Source of the DNA: Maridesulfovibrio sp050916235
GTDB lineage: Bacteria; Desulfobacterota; Desulfovibrionia; Desulfovibrionales; Desulfovibrionaceae
Reading direction: 5' to 3'
Assembly (NCBI RefSeq): GCF_050916235.1
Contig: NZ_CP104854.1
Span: forward strand, 2,914,001 to 2,978,000
Length of the DNA stretch: 64,000 nucleotides
The translations under genes were made by a program, and so were the position numbers. Positions 15,465 to 24,186 of this stretch are shown here, piece by piece. Every line of letters starts with the position of its first letter. Position 1 is the stretch's first letter. The notes beneath the pieces were generated by a model. It searched no databases. It was not told the origin of the DNA and saw only the letters and a program-made list of their open reading frames with translations.

Positions 15465-15725
15465 GGTATTCCTCCTTATATGTTGAAAAAAACACATTCC
15501 ACTATGCGCATCTTTAGTCAACATGCGTGTCACTCCTGACGGATTGGCACATATCTATTTAATTGAATGAATACAGGGGCGTATTCTGCTGGAAAGTAAG
15601 CTGATTTGTTGCGTGACCTATGATTTGCTGTGCTAAAACAGCCGATTGAGAGTCAGCCCAACTTTTTTACAGGAAGCCGGTATTTTACTGCCGATCCCGG
15701 AATGCCATTCCTGCTGGTTCGGCAG

Positions 15726-16889
15726 CTACCCGATCAACTGCATAACCATGCGCGGCATGTTGTTGGCCTGCGAGAGCATGGCAACCGAGGACTGGGTCAG
15801 TATCTGCCGGCGCACGAACTCGGTCATTTCCTGCGCAACATCCACATCGGATATTCTGGATTCGGCGGCCTGAAGATTTTCGCCCTGAATGGACAGATTG
15901 GTGATGGTGTTTTGCAGCCGGTTCTGTGTTGCACCAAGATTGGCCCGGATTTTATCCTTGGAAACGATTGCCTTGTTCAGTGTTTCCAGTGCCTGCTGTG
16001 CTGCCTGCTGGGTGGAAATTGCAACCGGTTTTCCAGCGGTCAGGGTAAGTCCTCCCCGCTGGACGAAAACGGGGAAAGGTGCTCCGGCAGTATATTTTAT
16101 GGCCTGAAGGTCTCCATTGGAGTCCGTGCCTACTGCATATGTCGTGTTGGGATCTGTGTTGTCCCTGAAGATGCGTACTTCGGATCCGTAGGCGAACAGA
16201 CTCTTATCTGCCGCACTGAGGGTCGGCGCCTGATAATATGCTGATCCTGTATCCCAGTTGGTGGTAAAAAACAGGCTGACGTTGTTGGTCGAGGCAATTT
16301 CAGCCGTGGTAAGGCTGCGGAGATTTCCGCCTATGCCAAGCGCGCTGGTGGTGACGACCCCTATCTGAATGTAATAGTAGTCTTCTGCACTGTCGTTTCC
16401 AGCCCCGAAATGAACTTTAAGTTCTCCGGTTGAGTTCAGACCGTTACCGTTGTGGGTGCCGGACAGGTTTCCGTTCAAAAGATGTATGCCATTGAAATCA
16501 GTTGCGTTTGCAATGCGATTGATCTCGTTGGCCATGGCTTTGTATTCGGAATCTATGATCAGTCTCTGGTCCGAGTTATATGTTCCGGTAGCAGCCTGAG
16601 TGGCCAGTTCCTTCATGCGGATAAGTTTTTCGTCTATGACCTGCAGTGCTCCATCCGCTGTCTGGATAAGTGATATGGCGTCGCTGGCATTACGCAGACC
16701 CTGCCGTATTGAAGTGATGTCAGAGCGCATCAGCTCCCTGATTGCAAGTCCTGCTGCATCATCCGCTGCTGTTCCTATTCTGAGCCCTGAAGAAAGCCGT
16801 CTTGTCGATACGCTCAGCGCACCGTAGTGCTCGCTGAGGTTTCTGGTGGTATTTACCGCCATGAGGTTGTGATTGATGCTTATGCCCAT
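15726..16889 (-). CDS. fliC: Flagellin
   Basis: 387 residues. The N-terminal D0/D1 helices (SINHNLMAVNTTRNL, RLSSGLRIGTAADDAAGLAI) and the C-terminal D1/D0 helices (ANLGATQNRLQNTITNL, ESRISDVDVAQEMTEFVR, ending MVMQLIG) are the conserved export and polymerisation regions. The middle 150-300 is the variable, surface-exposed part. It is the filament subunit secreted by the flagellar export apparatus. No other flagellar gene is adjacent, so it is a monocistronic flagellin, transcribed from the sigma-54-like promoter at 17005-17020. The ribosome site before the ATG is weak. Confidence 0.96.
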   Translation of the reverse strand: MGISINHNLMAVNTTRNLSEHYGALSVSTRRLSSGLRIGTAADDAAGLAIRELMRSDITSIRQGLRNASDAISLIQTADGALQVIDEKLIRMKELATQAATGTYNSDQRLIIDSEYKAMANEINRIANATDFNGIHLLNGNLSGTHNGNGLNSTGELKVHFGAGNDSAEDYYYIQIGVVTTSALGIGGNLRSLTTAEIASTNNVSLFFTTNWDTGSAYYQAPTLSAADKSLFAYGSEVRIFRDNTDPNTTYAVGTDSNGDLQAIKYTAGAPFPVFVQRGGLTLTAGKPVAISTQQAAQQALETLNKAIVSKDKIRANLGATQNRLQNTITNLSIQGENLQAAESRISDVDVAQEMTEFVRRQILTQSSVAMLSQANNMPRMVMQLIG

Positions 16890-17004
16890 GACCCGACCCT
16901 TGCATAAGTAGGCAGTTACTGCAGTGTGTCTGCCTGCTTCTCCTTTTTTGTGTTAATAAATCTATGTGTTGCGTATTCTCCTGTTTTTTCGCCACGGTTA
17001 TATT

Positions 17005-17020
17005 TGCAATATGGAGGCCA
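17005..17020 (-). promoter_or_regulatory. Sigma-54 promoter of the flagellin gene
   Basis: On the minus strand TGGCCTCCATATTGCA, matching TGGCAC-N5-TTGCA with the invariant GG and GC ten bases apart. It lies about 115 bases upstream of the flagellin ATG. Sigma-54 control of flagellar genes is common in polar-flagellated bacteria. Confidence 0.65.
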
Positions 17021-17173
17021 TTATTTTGGGGTTGGCAGGATATAATCTTGTGAAAGTGCTACTTGTATCGAATAGTTCAATAATTTGTTTTTAGTTTGAT
17101 AAATATTAGTGATTTGACTGTGCGTCTCCTTCTACATATTTTCATTATTGAAATAAACCGGAAGGAAGTATCA

Positions 17174-17980
17174 ATGCGGGTTGAATCCATCTATGAAAAA
17201 GGCACAGGGGTCATGAATGAAGACTTCTACTTTGCACGTGGGAGCCGCTTCGGTGTGTTTGATGGTGCCACGAGCCTGAGCCCGGATGTTTACGAGCAGG
17301 GCTGCACAGGTGGATATCTTGCCTCGAACATTGCCGGGCAGGTTTTTGCTTCCGGGGAAGAACCGCTGCTCAGCCTTGCAGACAAGGCAAATTCCGCCAT
17401 CTGCACGGCCATGCAGGAGCGTGGTGTGGACCTTACCGAAAAGGAATTTCTCTGGAGCACCAGTGCCGCAGTGGTCAACCTTGAAGAGGACTACTTTGAA
17501 TGGGTCCAGATTGGGGACTGTCTGGTTATGCTCATCAATGAGGACGGCTCCCACGAACTGCTTTGCGGCGGATTCGACCATGACTGTGAAACGCTCAAGA
17601 TGTGGCAGGAAGTTTCAAAGGAAGCTGGCGGCCCCATCCTGAATGTTCTGCGTGACCAGATACTTAAGGTCAGGGGGCAGATGAACGTTTCCTACGGGGT
17701 GTTCAGCGGAGAAAAGGAAGCTCTTTCCTTCCTTAATCACGGACAGCGTTCCCTTGAGGGGGTAAGCAGCATCCTTCTGTTTACTGACGGCCTCTTCCTG
17801 CCTAGCTGTGACCCGGAAAGCCGTTGCGACTTCAGCCGGTTTTCGGAAATTTTCCAGCAGGGCGGACTTACCGGAGTGCGCGACTACATCCGTACCATTG
17901 AGCAGGACGACCACAACTGCTGCCGCTATCCGCGTTTCAAGACTCACGACGATATTGCCGCCATATCCATCTCTTTCTGA
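17174..17980 (+). CDS. PP2C-type serine/threonine phosphatase
   Basis: 268 residues. PP2C metal-binding motifs are visible: an early NEDFYF, RFGVFDGATSL, a middle WVQIGDCLVMLI strand, LLFTDGLFLP and a C-terminal THDDIAAISI. No sensor or membrane part is attached. It removes phosphate from Ser/Thr proteins or possibly from a small phospho-ester. It is the first gene of a run with the ABC importer genes at 18023-21817 (42 bases to the next start). That layout suggests either control of uptake or processing of the imported compound. GGAAGG is suitably placed before the ATG at 17174; a longer upstream frame lacks a ribosome site. Confidence 0.82.
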   Translation: MRVESIYEKGTGVMNEDFYFARGSRFGVFDGATSLSPDVYEQGCTGGYLASNIAGQVFASGEEPLLSLADKANSAICTAMQERGVDLTEKEFLWSTSAAVVNLEEDYFEWVQIGDCLVMLINEDGSHELLCGGFDHDCETLKMWQEVSKEAGGPILNVLRDQILKVRGQMNVSYGVFSGEKEALSFLNHGQRSLEGVSSILLFTDGLFLPSCDPESRCDFSRFSEIFQQGGLTGVRDYIRTIEQDDHNCCRYPRFKTHDDIAAISISF

Positions 17981-18022
17981 TTCAGCCAGTTCAAACAATT
18001 TATAATAAACGAGGTAAATTCA

Positions 18023-19069
18023 ATGAAATTCAGCAACCGTAATGCGTTTCTGATAACAATCCTGTGTGCCCTGCTTCTTGTTGTCGGCTGCTATGCCACC
18101 GCATTTGGCGCGGAGTTTGAGGAAAAGGTGGTGGTCTATTCCACACACGGCGAGACCATGCTTGAAATGGTGGCCGATGCCTTTGAGAAGGAGACCGGCG
18201 TCAGGGTTGATTTCATCAACCTCAAAGGTCAGCTGGCAGACCGTGTGCGTGCCGAAAAAGCCAATCCGCAGGCAGATGTCATGTACGGCGCACCTTCGTC
18301 CGTATATCAGGAACTCAAGGGTGAAGGGCTTTTTGCTCCCTGCAAGCCCGAATGGGCCGGACGGATCAATCCTCTTTTCAAGGACAGTGAAGATTACTGG
18401 TTCGGTACCATTCAGACCCCGGTGCTGATGTTCTACAATACCGAAATTCTTTCCAGGGATAAGGCTCCCAAAGACTGGAGCGATCTTGCCAAGCCGGAAT
18501 ACAAAGACCTGCTTGTTTTCCGTAACGCACTGTCCTCTTCTGCCCGGGCAACCTATACCGCGCTGCTGCAGCAGTATCAGCGCAAGGGTGAGCTTGATAA
18601 GGGCTGGGAGTTTCTCAAGGGAATGGATGCCAATACCAAGCGATACTACGGCAGCGGCTCCCTGCTTTTCCAGGCCATCGGCAGAAAGGAAGCAGCCATC
18701 AGTTTTTCCGTGCTCAACGATGTTGTGGATAACAGAGTCAAGAACAAGATGCCCCTTGAGACTGTAGACGCAGCCAGCGGTTCCCCGGTTATCACTGACT
18801 GCATCGCCCTGATCAAGGGTGCAAAGCATCCCGCGGCCGGAAAGGCCTTCCTCGAATTCGCAGGAAGTGCCAAGGTACAGGCCATGCTCGCTAAGAAATT
18901 CAACCGCATGCCCACACTGCCTGAAGCCCTCAAGGATTGTCCTGCATGGATGTCCGAAGTCAAGTTCAAGGCTATGGATGTTGATTGGGGCGCACTGTCT
19001 TCCGTGCAGTCCGCCTGGATGCAGAAGTGGGATTCCGAGATCAAGGATTCCTCCAAGGACGGGAAGTAG
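18023..19069 (+). CDS. ABC importer periplasmic binding protein (iron(III)/phosphonate type)
   Basis: 348 residues with an N-terminal signal peptide (hydrophobic 8-28, ending TAFGA). The body is a type II binding protein of the AfuA/FbpA/PhnS group: VVVYSTHGETMLEMVADAFE, a YWFGTIQTPVLMFYNTEIL segment and DWSDLAKPEYKDLLVFRNA (quoted in parts). It delivers its ligand to the ATPase and permease encoded next. Ferric iron, 2-aminoethylphosphonate, thiamine or putrescine are all possible in this group. The adjacent phosphatase slightly favours a phosphorus compound, but that is inference. Confidence 0.85.
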   Translation: MKFSNRNAFLITILCALLLVVGCYATAFGAEFEEKVVVYSTHGETMLEMVADAFEKETGVRVDFINLKGQLADRVRAEKANPQADVMYGAPSSVYQELKGEGLFAPCKPEWAGRINPLFKDSEDYWFGTIQTPVLMFYNTEILSRDKAPKDWSDLAKPEYKDLLVFRNALSSSARATYTALLQQYQRKGELDKGWEFLKGMDANTKRYYGSGSLLFQAIGRKEAAISFSVLNDVVDNRVKNKMPLETVDAASGSPVITDCIALIKGAKHPAAGKAFLEFAGSAKVQAMLAKKFNRMPTLPEALKDCPAWMSEVKFKAMDVDWGALSSVQSAWMQKWDSEIKDSSKDGK

Positions 19070-19080
19070 TCGGGGCAGGT

Positions 19081-20124
19081 ATGGCGTCTGTTGTCCTGCA
19101 TGATATCGGCAAGTCCTTTGGTGAAGCTGCCGCCTGTTCAAAAATAAACCTGAACATTGAGAGCGGTGAATTCTTTACCTTTCTTGGACCTTCCGGGTGC
19201 GGGAAAACAACCATACTGCGCCTTATTGCCGGATTCCTGAATCCTGATGAGGGTACAATCCTCATTGACGGAAAAGATATAACCCACCTTGCGCCTGAAA
19301 AGCGCAAGGTGGGTATGGTTTTTCAGAACTATGCCCTTTTTCCGCATCTGAGCGTGTACGGAAACATAGCCTACGGTCTGGGCATTGGCGGCAGGTCCGC
19401 TGCGGAAATCCGTTCCACTACTGACCGTTATATGGAAATGGTCGGGCTGGCTGATTACGGGGACCGGCGTGTCTCCGAACTTTCCGGCGGGGAGCAGCAG
19501 CGGGTGGCGCTGGCCCGTTCGCTGGCGGTGGAGCCGCAGGTTCTGCTGCTTGATGAACCGCTGAGCAATCTGGACGCCCGCCTCCGGGAAAAGATGCGTT
19601 CCGAAATCCGTTCCCTGCAGAAGCGGCTGGGCATTACCACTGTTTTTGTCACCCACGACCAGACCGAAGCGTTGACCCTCTCGGACCGCATAGCTGTCTT
19701 CGAACGGGGCAGGGTTGCACAGGTCGGTACTCCGCGTCAGGTTTATTCTGATCCGGCCAGTTCATTTGTGGCCGGTTTTGTGGGCGAGACCAACCTTCTT
19801 AAGGCCGAATTTCTTGAAAGGCTGGTTGCGAACGATTCAGAGCGGGGAGAAACTTTTCCCGGCAGCAGATACGGGGCAGGATTCGTCTCCATCAGGCCGC
19901 AGGATATCGTCCTGTCCAATGAACGTCCGGCCTTGCAGGATCACCTGTCCGGTGTAGTGGAGGATGTCCAGCACAACGGAGTCTGGATCAATTATGCGGT
20001 CCGGGTAGGCGAGGCCTGCTTCAGGGTGGCGGGGCTGAACAGCTTTTCCCGGGACGTGTTTGATACCGGCGACCATGTTTTTCTGGCCTTTGACCATAAG
20101 GCCGTAAAAATGCTGCAAAGCTGA
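19081..20124 (+). CDS. ABC importer ATPase (iron/phosphonate/spermidine type)
   Basis: 347 residues. Walker A is GPSGCGKTT, the Q-loop is VFQNYALFPH, the signature is LSGGEQQR, Walker B is VLLLDEPLSNLD and the H-loop is VTHD. A C-terminal regulatory TOBE-like domain follows (SIRPQDIVLS, ending FLAFDHKAVKML). This is the CUT1/PotA/FbpC type of ATPase that energises import. The ATG at 19081 lies 11 bases after the binding-protein stop; the longer upstream frame overlaps that gene and lacks a better start. It is co-transcribed with the permease (13-base gap). Confidence 0.92.
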   Translation: MASVVLHDIGKSFGEAAACSKINLNIESGEFFTFLGPSGCGKTTILRLIAGFLNPDEGTILIDGKDITHLAPEKRKVGMVFQNYALFPHLSVYGNIAYGLGIGGRSAAEIRSTTDRYMEMVGLADYGDRRVSELSGGEQQRVALARSLAVEPQVLLLDEPLSNLDARLREKMRSEIRSLQKRLGITTVFVTHDQTEALTLSDRIAVFERGRVAQVGTPRQVYSDPASSFVAGFVGETNLLKAEFLERLVANDSERGETFPGSRYGAGFVSIRPQDIVLSNERPALQDHLSGVVEDVQHNGVWINYAVRVGEACFRVAGLNSFSRDVFDTGDHVFLAFDHKAVKMLQS

Positions 20125-20137
20125 CCGTGGCAGGGAC

Positions 20138-21817
20138 ATGGCATCAGGCTCTATCACCGGCACACGGATAACGGCAGTCCTTGGGATTACCATCCTCGTA
20201 TGGATTCTGGCGGGTTTTATTCTTTACCCGGCCCTTACTTCACTTGAGGTCAGCCTTACCGATCAGGGTGTTTTTTCCCTTAAATGGTTCAGGGAGTTTT
20301 TCGGTTCCCCGTCCGGGATGGAGGTTCTGGAGAATTCCGTAGTTCTCGGTCTTCTGACTGTTGTCTGCTGCGGGATTGTGGGGACCGGGCTGGCGTTTTT
20401 CGTAAATTTTTTCCGTTTCCCCTTCCGCGGAGTGGTGGATAAGCTGCTTCTGCTGCCGATGATGATGCCCGGGATCATTATTGTTTTTGCTTTTGTCCAG
20501 CTTTACGGTGAGAGCGGAATGGTGACCAAGGGAATCGAGATGCTCCTGGGGCTAAGCTCCGCTCCCTACGAATTTTCCGGCCTTTCCGGGATTCTGTTTG
20601 TCCATGCCTACACCCAGTACGTGTATTTCTATCTAACGGTTTCCCTTGCCATAAAGCAGCTCGACTGGGGAGTTGTTGAAAGCGCACGCTGTCTTGGGGC
20701 TTCAAAGACACGGGTGTTTTTTACGGTAATAGTTCCGCTGATTGCCCCGGCCCTGATCACATCCTCCGCAGTAACATTCATGACCGGCATCGGCTCTTTT
20801 ACCGCCCCCAGCATCCTCGGTGGCGGCTATAAGGTTCTTACCACCAGAATACTGCTTGCCAAGGCCAACAACTACATGGGGCTCGCCGCAGTACAGGTGG
20901 TGATCCTCACCCTTGTTTCGATGCTGTTCTTCTTCCTGCTCCGCTTGTATGAGCGCCGGAGTATCAATGCATCCGCTGTGCGCGGAGTCCCGATGCAGCC
21001 GGTCTGTATAGCCAACCCGTTCTACCGGGGAGCTGTCCTGCTGCTGACCGGGACGACGGTCTTTTTCATTCTGCTTCCGTTTGCGGCCATCATTATGCTT
21101 TCATTTGTTGATTCCGGTTCCTGGATGGTCAGTATTTTTCCGGAGCGGTTTACGCTGGACAATTTTGCGGCCGTGTTTTCCCGGCGCAGGGTCTATGAAC
21201 CGTTTGTAAACAGCATCGTCATGTCCCTTGTTGCATCCGGTCTTTGTCTTGGAGTGGCTCTGCCGTCTTCGTGGCTGATGGAGAAAACCAGACTGCGCTT
21301 CCGGTGGCTGCTGGATATTATGGTGATGCTTCCGCTGGCCATGCCGGGGGCGGCAATTTCAATCAACCTCATCAATGCGGCTTCGCGGCCGTCCATTCTG
21401 ACATTCAACACCGTTCTGGTCGGAACCTATTTTCTGCTGCCTATCGGGTATTTCATCCGTTCCCTTCCGGTTGCAGCCAAGACACTGCAGATCTCCATAC
21501 AGGATTTGAACGACTGCATAATTGACGCCTCCAGAAGCCTTGGGGCAACCGGTTCAGTAACATTCAGGAAAGTGGTGATTCCCATTCTGTATCCCGGACT
21601 TCTTGCGGCGTTCATGCTGGTCTTTGTGCGCAGTATAGGGGAGTATGCTGTTTCGGCGTTTCTTTACACCGTGGGCAACAAGCCTGTGTCCATCGCCATG
21701 GTCAATGCTGTTTTTGAATACGACATTGGTCTTGCCATGGCCTATGGAACCCTGTTGATTGCCCTGACTGTGCTGCTGAGCCTGCTTATCGGAAGGTTCA
21801 GGAAGCCGCTGTGCTGA
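20138..21817 (+). CDS. ABC importer permease, two fused transmembrane domains
   Basis: 559 residues with about twelve membrane helices in two BPD_transp_1 halves. Each half has an EAA loop (VVESARCLGASKTRVFFTVI near 180 and IIDASRSLGATGSVTFRKVV near 465). Fused permeases of this kind are typical of FbpB-type iron and some phosphonate importers. With the binding protein and ATPase upstream it makes a complete importer. It is the last gene of the unit and is convergent with the solute-binding gene at 21843, with only 25 bases between stops. Confidence 0.92.
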   Translation: MASGSITGTRITAVLGITILVWILAGFILYPALTSLEVSLTDQGVFSLKWFREFFGSPSGMEVLENSVVLGLLTVVCCGIVGTGLAFFVNFFRFPFRGVVDKLLLLPMMMPGIIIVFAFVQLYGESGMVTKGIEMLLGLSSAPYEFSGLSGILFVHAYTQYVYFYLTVSLAIKQLDWGVVESARCLGASKTRVFFTVIVPLIAPALITSSAVTFMTGIGSFTAPSILGGGYKVLTTRILLAKANNYMGLAAVQVVILTLVSMLFFFLLRLYERRSINASAVRGVPMQPVCIANPFYRGAVLLLTGTTVFFILLPFAAIIMLSFVDSGSWMVSIFPERFTLDNFAAVFSRRRVYEPFVNSIVMSLVASGLCLGVALPSSWLMEKTRLRFRWLLDIMVMLPLAMPGAAISINLINAASRPSILTFNTVLVGTYFLLPIGYFIRSLPVAAKTLQISIQDLNDCIIDASRSLGATGSVTFRKVVIPILYPGLLAAFMLVFVRSIGEYAVSAFLYTVGNKPVSIAMVNAVFEYDIGLAMAYGTLLIALTVLLSLLIGRFRKPLC

Positions 21818-21842
21818 TTTGTGGGTGCCCGTTGCCCTGTGG

Positions 21843-22607
21843 TTAATGCAGCGGGGGCGGGGTGTTGATGAATTCCTTGATTATGGTGTCTACCTCGCCT
21901 GACTCAACCAGCTCCCTGAGGGCTGCGGAAAGTTCCGGCACCTTTTCTGCCAGCGGAGACTTTCTGGATACGGTGAAATAGACCGGATTGGGTGAGGAGT
22001 ATATGAACTCGGCCTTCTCGATCTGATCCTGCGCTCCCTGCTGTTTTATCATGTAATCCGCCACGGTTTCTGTGGCGATGAACGTGTCTATGCGTCCAAC
22101 CAGCAGTTTCTTTATATTCAGCACGTTGTCTTTTACGGCATCCTTTATCAGGCTGGTATCTTCGTCGAATCGGTGAAAAAATTTACTACCCAGAGTTGTT
22201 CCAATACTGAGGCCCTTGAGGTCCTCATACTTCCTGATGAGCAAAGATCTGCCCTTGAGCACATAGAAGGCTTTTGTGCTGTATGATTTGTAGGGCGGAT
22301 CGATATATATCATATACTCTTCACGTTCAGGACGTTTGAGTATGCCATTCATCATGTCCGCCTGACCCTTTTTCATCATGGACAGGCCCCGGTTCCAAGG
22401 CCGGGCTACGAATTCGGGGGTCAAATCCACTTTATCCAGCAGCTTCCGGGTCAGGATTATGTTGATTCCATCAATCCTGTCGCCGTCAGTTATTTTCCAT
22501 GGCGGGAAATGGTTGATCGGGATGATTACTTCCTGGGCGGCGGAATAACCGTACGATACGAGCAGCAGCAGGACGGTCAGTGCCAGCAGAGTGAGTCTGC
22601 GGGGCAT
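21843..22607 (-). CDS. Orphan family 3 extracellular solute-binding protein
   Basis: 254 residues with a signal peptide (MPRRLTLLALTVLLLLVS, cleaved near SAAQ). It follows the amino-acid-type (SBP_bac_3) pattern: NHFPPWKITDGDRIDGINI, RPWNRGLSMMKKGQADMMNG, PYKSYSTKAFYVLKG, LKGLSIGTTLGS and a C-terminal IIKEFIN. No ABC permease or ATPase of the amino-acid type is next to it, so it may work with a remote transporter or as a periplasmic sensor partner. A GGAG precedes the ATG. Its relative at 41783 also sits among signalling genes. Confidence 0.85.
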   Translation of the reverse strand: MPRRLTLLALTVLLLLVSYGYSAAQEVIIPINHFPPWKITDGDRIDGINIILTRKLLDKVDLTPEFVARPWNRGLSMMKKGQADMMNGILKRPEREEYMIYIDPPYKSYSTKAFYVLKGRSLLIRKYEDLKGLSIGTTLGSKFFHRFDEDTSLIKDAVKDNVLNIKKLLVGRIDTFIATETVADYMIKQQGAQDQIEKAEFIYSSPNPVYFTVSRKSPLAEKVPELSAALRELVESGEVDTIIKEFINTPPPLH

Positions 22608-22643
22608 GTGGAGCTCCGGATGATGAGGTTATAATGATACGAT

Positions 22644-22673
22644 AATATACGGCATTTTGTTTTTGAGTGTCAA
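22644..22673 (-). promoter_or_regulatory. Sigma-70 promoter of the orphan solute-binding gene
   Basis: On the minus strand TTGACA (22668-22673), an 18-base spacer and TATATT (22644-22649), about 36 bases before the ATG. Confidence 0.6.
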
Positions 22674-22740
22674 ACTGAAAGTATTTAATGAATCTTTCCA
22701 CATTGTTGATTATCTGTCCCGGTTGTTTTTAGCAGTATGA

Positions 22741-22784
22741 AAAAAGCAGCCCCGCAAGAGATAGTAGTTTCTTTACGGGGCTGT
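22741..22784 (-). terminator. Terminator of the NodT/HlyD/DUF3302 operon
   Basis: Stem CAGCCCCG / CGGGGCTG (22748-22755 and 22777-22784), extended by weaker pairing inside. Read on the minus strand it is followed by six T. Confidence 0.82.
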
Positions 22785-22810
22785 AGTTGAGTTCGGCTGG
22801 GTGAGTTAGT

Positions 22811-24172
22811 TTATTTTGTTTCCTCAAAACTGCCGCCAAGGGCCAGATGCAGGTTTGTCCTGTTGTCCAGACGTTCCCTCTTGATGTTAAGGAGAGACAT
22901 CTCCGAACCTATCCAGCGGGTTTGGTGCGAGAGCATTTCGAACATATCTATTTTTCCGACCTTATATTGGACTTGTGACAGCTCGTAAGTCCTGCGGTTG
23001 TCTTCTGCTGCCTGGGTCAGGAAGTTCTCGCGTTCCCTGAGCAGGGTTTCGCTGCTCAGGGCGTTTTCAACTTCCTTGAAGGCATTCAGGGCAGCGGATG
23101 CGTAATTTGCGACGGCCTCTTTCTGTTCCGCTGTTGCCTGTTCTATCTGGCCTTCGATTGCTCCACCGGTGTAAAGCGGGGCGAACATCCCGGCTGTAAG
23201 TCCGGCGATGGCATCGCCGAGTCCTGAAATTCCGGCCCCGGCATTTATGGTGAAGCGGGGCAGGTGCAGCAGTTCAGCTCCCTTTTCAGCGTAGAATGCT
23301 GCCGCCACCCGGTCTTCTGCGGCGATTATGTCGGGCCTGCGGTCAAGGATTTCCGAGGGCTGGCCGGCAGGAATGGGCGGCGGGGCGGCAACAAGACGGT
23401 CTGCGCCGGTCATGTTGTCTGCAGGGTAGCCTCCTATGAGGACCTCAAGGCTTCTGGCCGCTTCCTGCCGGGCCGTGTCGGCCTTGGTTGCGGCTTCCTG
23501 TGCCTCGGCAAGCTGGGCGTGAACCTGGCTTACCTCCATGGCGGATACTTTTCCTACTTCCTGCTTTTTCTGTTCGATGCGGTACATCTCTTCAAGTATC
23601 TTGACGATGCTTTTCAGGAATTCAAGTTGTCTGTCGGTTTCGCAAAGCAGGAACCAGCCCCGTGCAGTGGATGCTGCCAGCGACTGGCGGGCGAATTCGT
23701 AATCAGCGGCCACAGCCTTGGCAGATGCTTCCGCAGACTGTTGACCAAGGCTCAGGCGTCCCCATACGTCCGCTTCCCATGATATGCCGAGTCCGGCTCC
23801 CTGCGGACGGGATTCACCTGCGGTATAGCCTGAAAGCTGTCCGCCGAGGCTTACGGTGGGTGAAAGCTCGGCCCCTGCCTGTCTGGCCAGAGCATTGGCC
23901 CGATCAACGCGGGCTGCTGCGGCCTGAAGGTCCGGATTGTTTTTCATGGCTTCGGCAACAAGGCTGTCCAGCATGGGATCATTGAAATCCTTGATCCAGC
24001 CGTCCCGGACCTGCCCGCTGTCCGCTGCTCCAACTGCCCATTGACCGGGTTCAGATGTTTTTGTCCCGTTGATTGAAGCCGTGGTTTCAGCTGTTGTGTA
24101 TTCCCGTTTGCATCCGCTTAGAACCAAAACTGCGCTCAAAGCAATGAACAATATTTTAAGTCTGTTACTCAT
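22811..24172 (-). CDS. Outer-membrane efflux lipoprotein (NodT / TolC family)
   Basis: 453 residues. The signal ends in the lipobox LSGC (Cys about residue 21). Two TolC-like halves follow (PMLDSLVAEAMKNNPDLQAAAARV; quoted in part) with long coiled-coil helices and the GYPADN strand-loop. It forms the outer-membrane exit duct of a tripartite exporter. The membrane-fusion gene upstream overlaps it closely (14-base gap), so they are one operon with the DUF3302 gene. No RND, MFS or ABC pump is encoded here, so the inner-membrane component must be elsewhere, or the DUF3302 protein replaces it. Confidence 0.9.
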   Translation of the reverse strand: MSNRLKILFIALSAVLVLSGCKREYTTAETTASINGTKTSEPGQWAVGAADSGQVRDGWIKDFNDPMLDSLVAEAMKNNPDLQAAAARVDRANALARQAGAELSPTVSLGGQLSGYTAGESRPQGAGLGISWEADVWGRLSLGQQSAEASAKAVAADYEFARQSLAASTARGWFLLCETDRQLEFLKSIVKILEEMYRIEQKKQEVGKVSAMEVSQVHAQLAEAQEAATKADTARQEAARSLEVLIGGYPADNMTGADRLVAAPPPIPAGQPSEILDRRPDIIAAEDRVAAAFYAEKGAELLHLPRFTINAGAGISGLGDAIAGLTAGMFAPLYTGGAIEGQIEQATAEQKEAVANYASAALNAFKEVENALSSETLLRERENFLTQAAEDNRRTYELSQVQYKVGKIDMFEMLSHQTRWIGSEMSLLNIKRERLDNRTNLHLALGGSFEETK

Positions 24173-24186
24173 TCGGTTCTCCGGAT

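Noticed and set aside
18020..19141. Long minus-strand open frame of 373 codons
   Set aside because: Antisense to the ABC binding-protein gene, which has a clear signal peptide and family motifs; the reverse frame has none.
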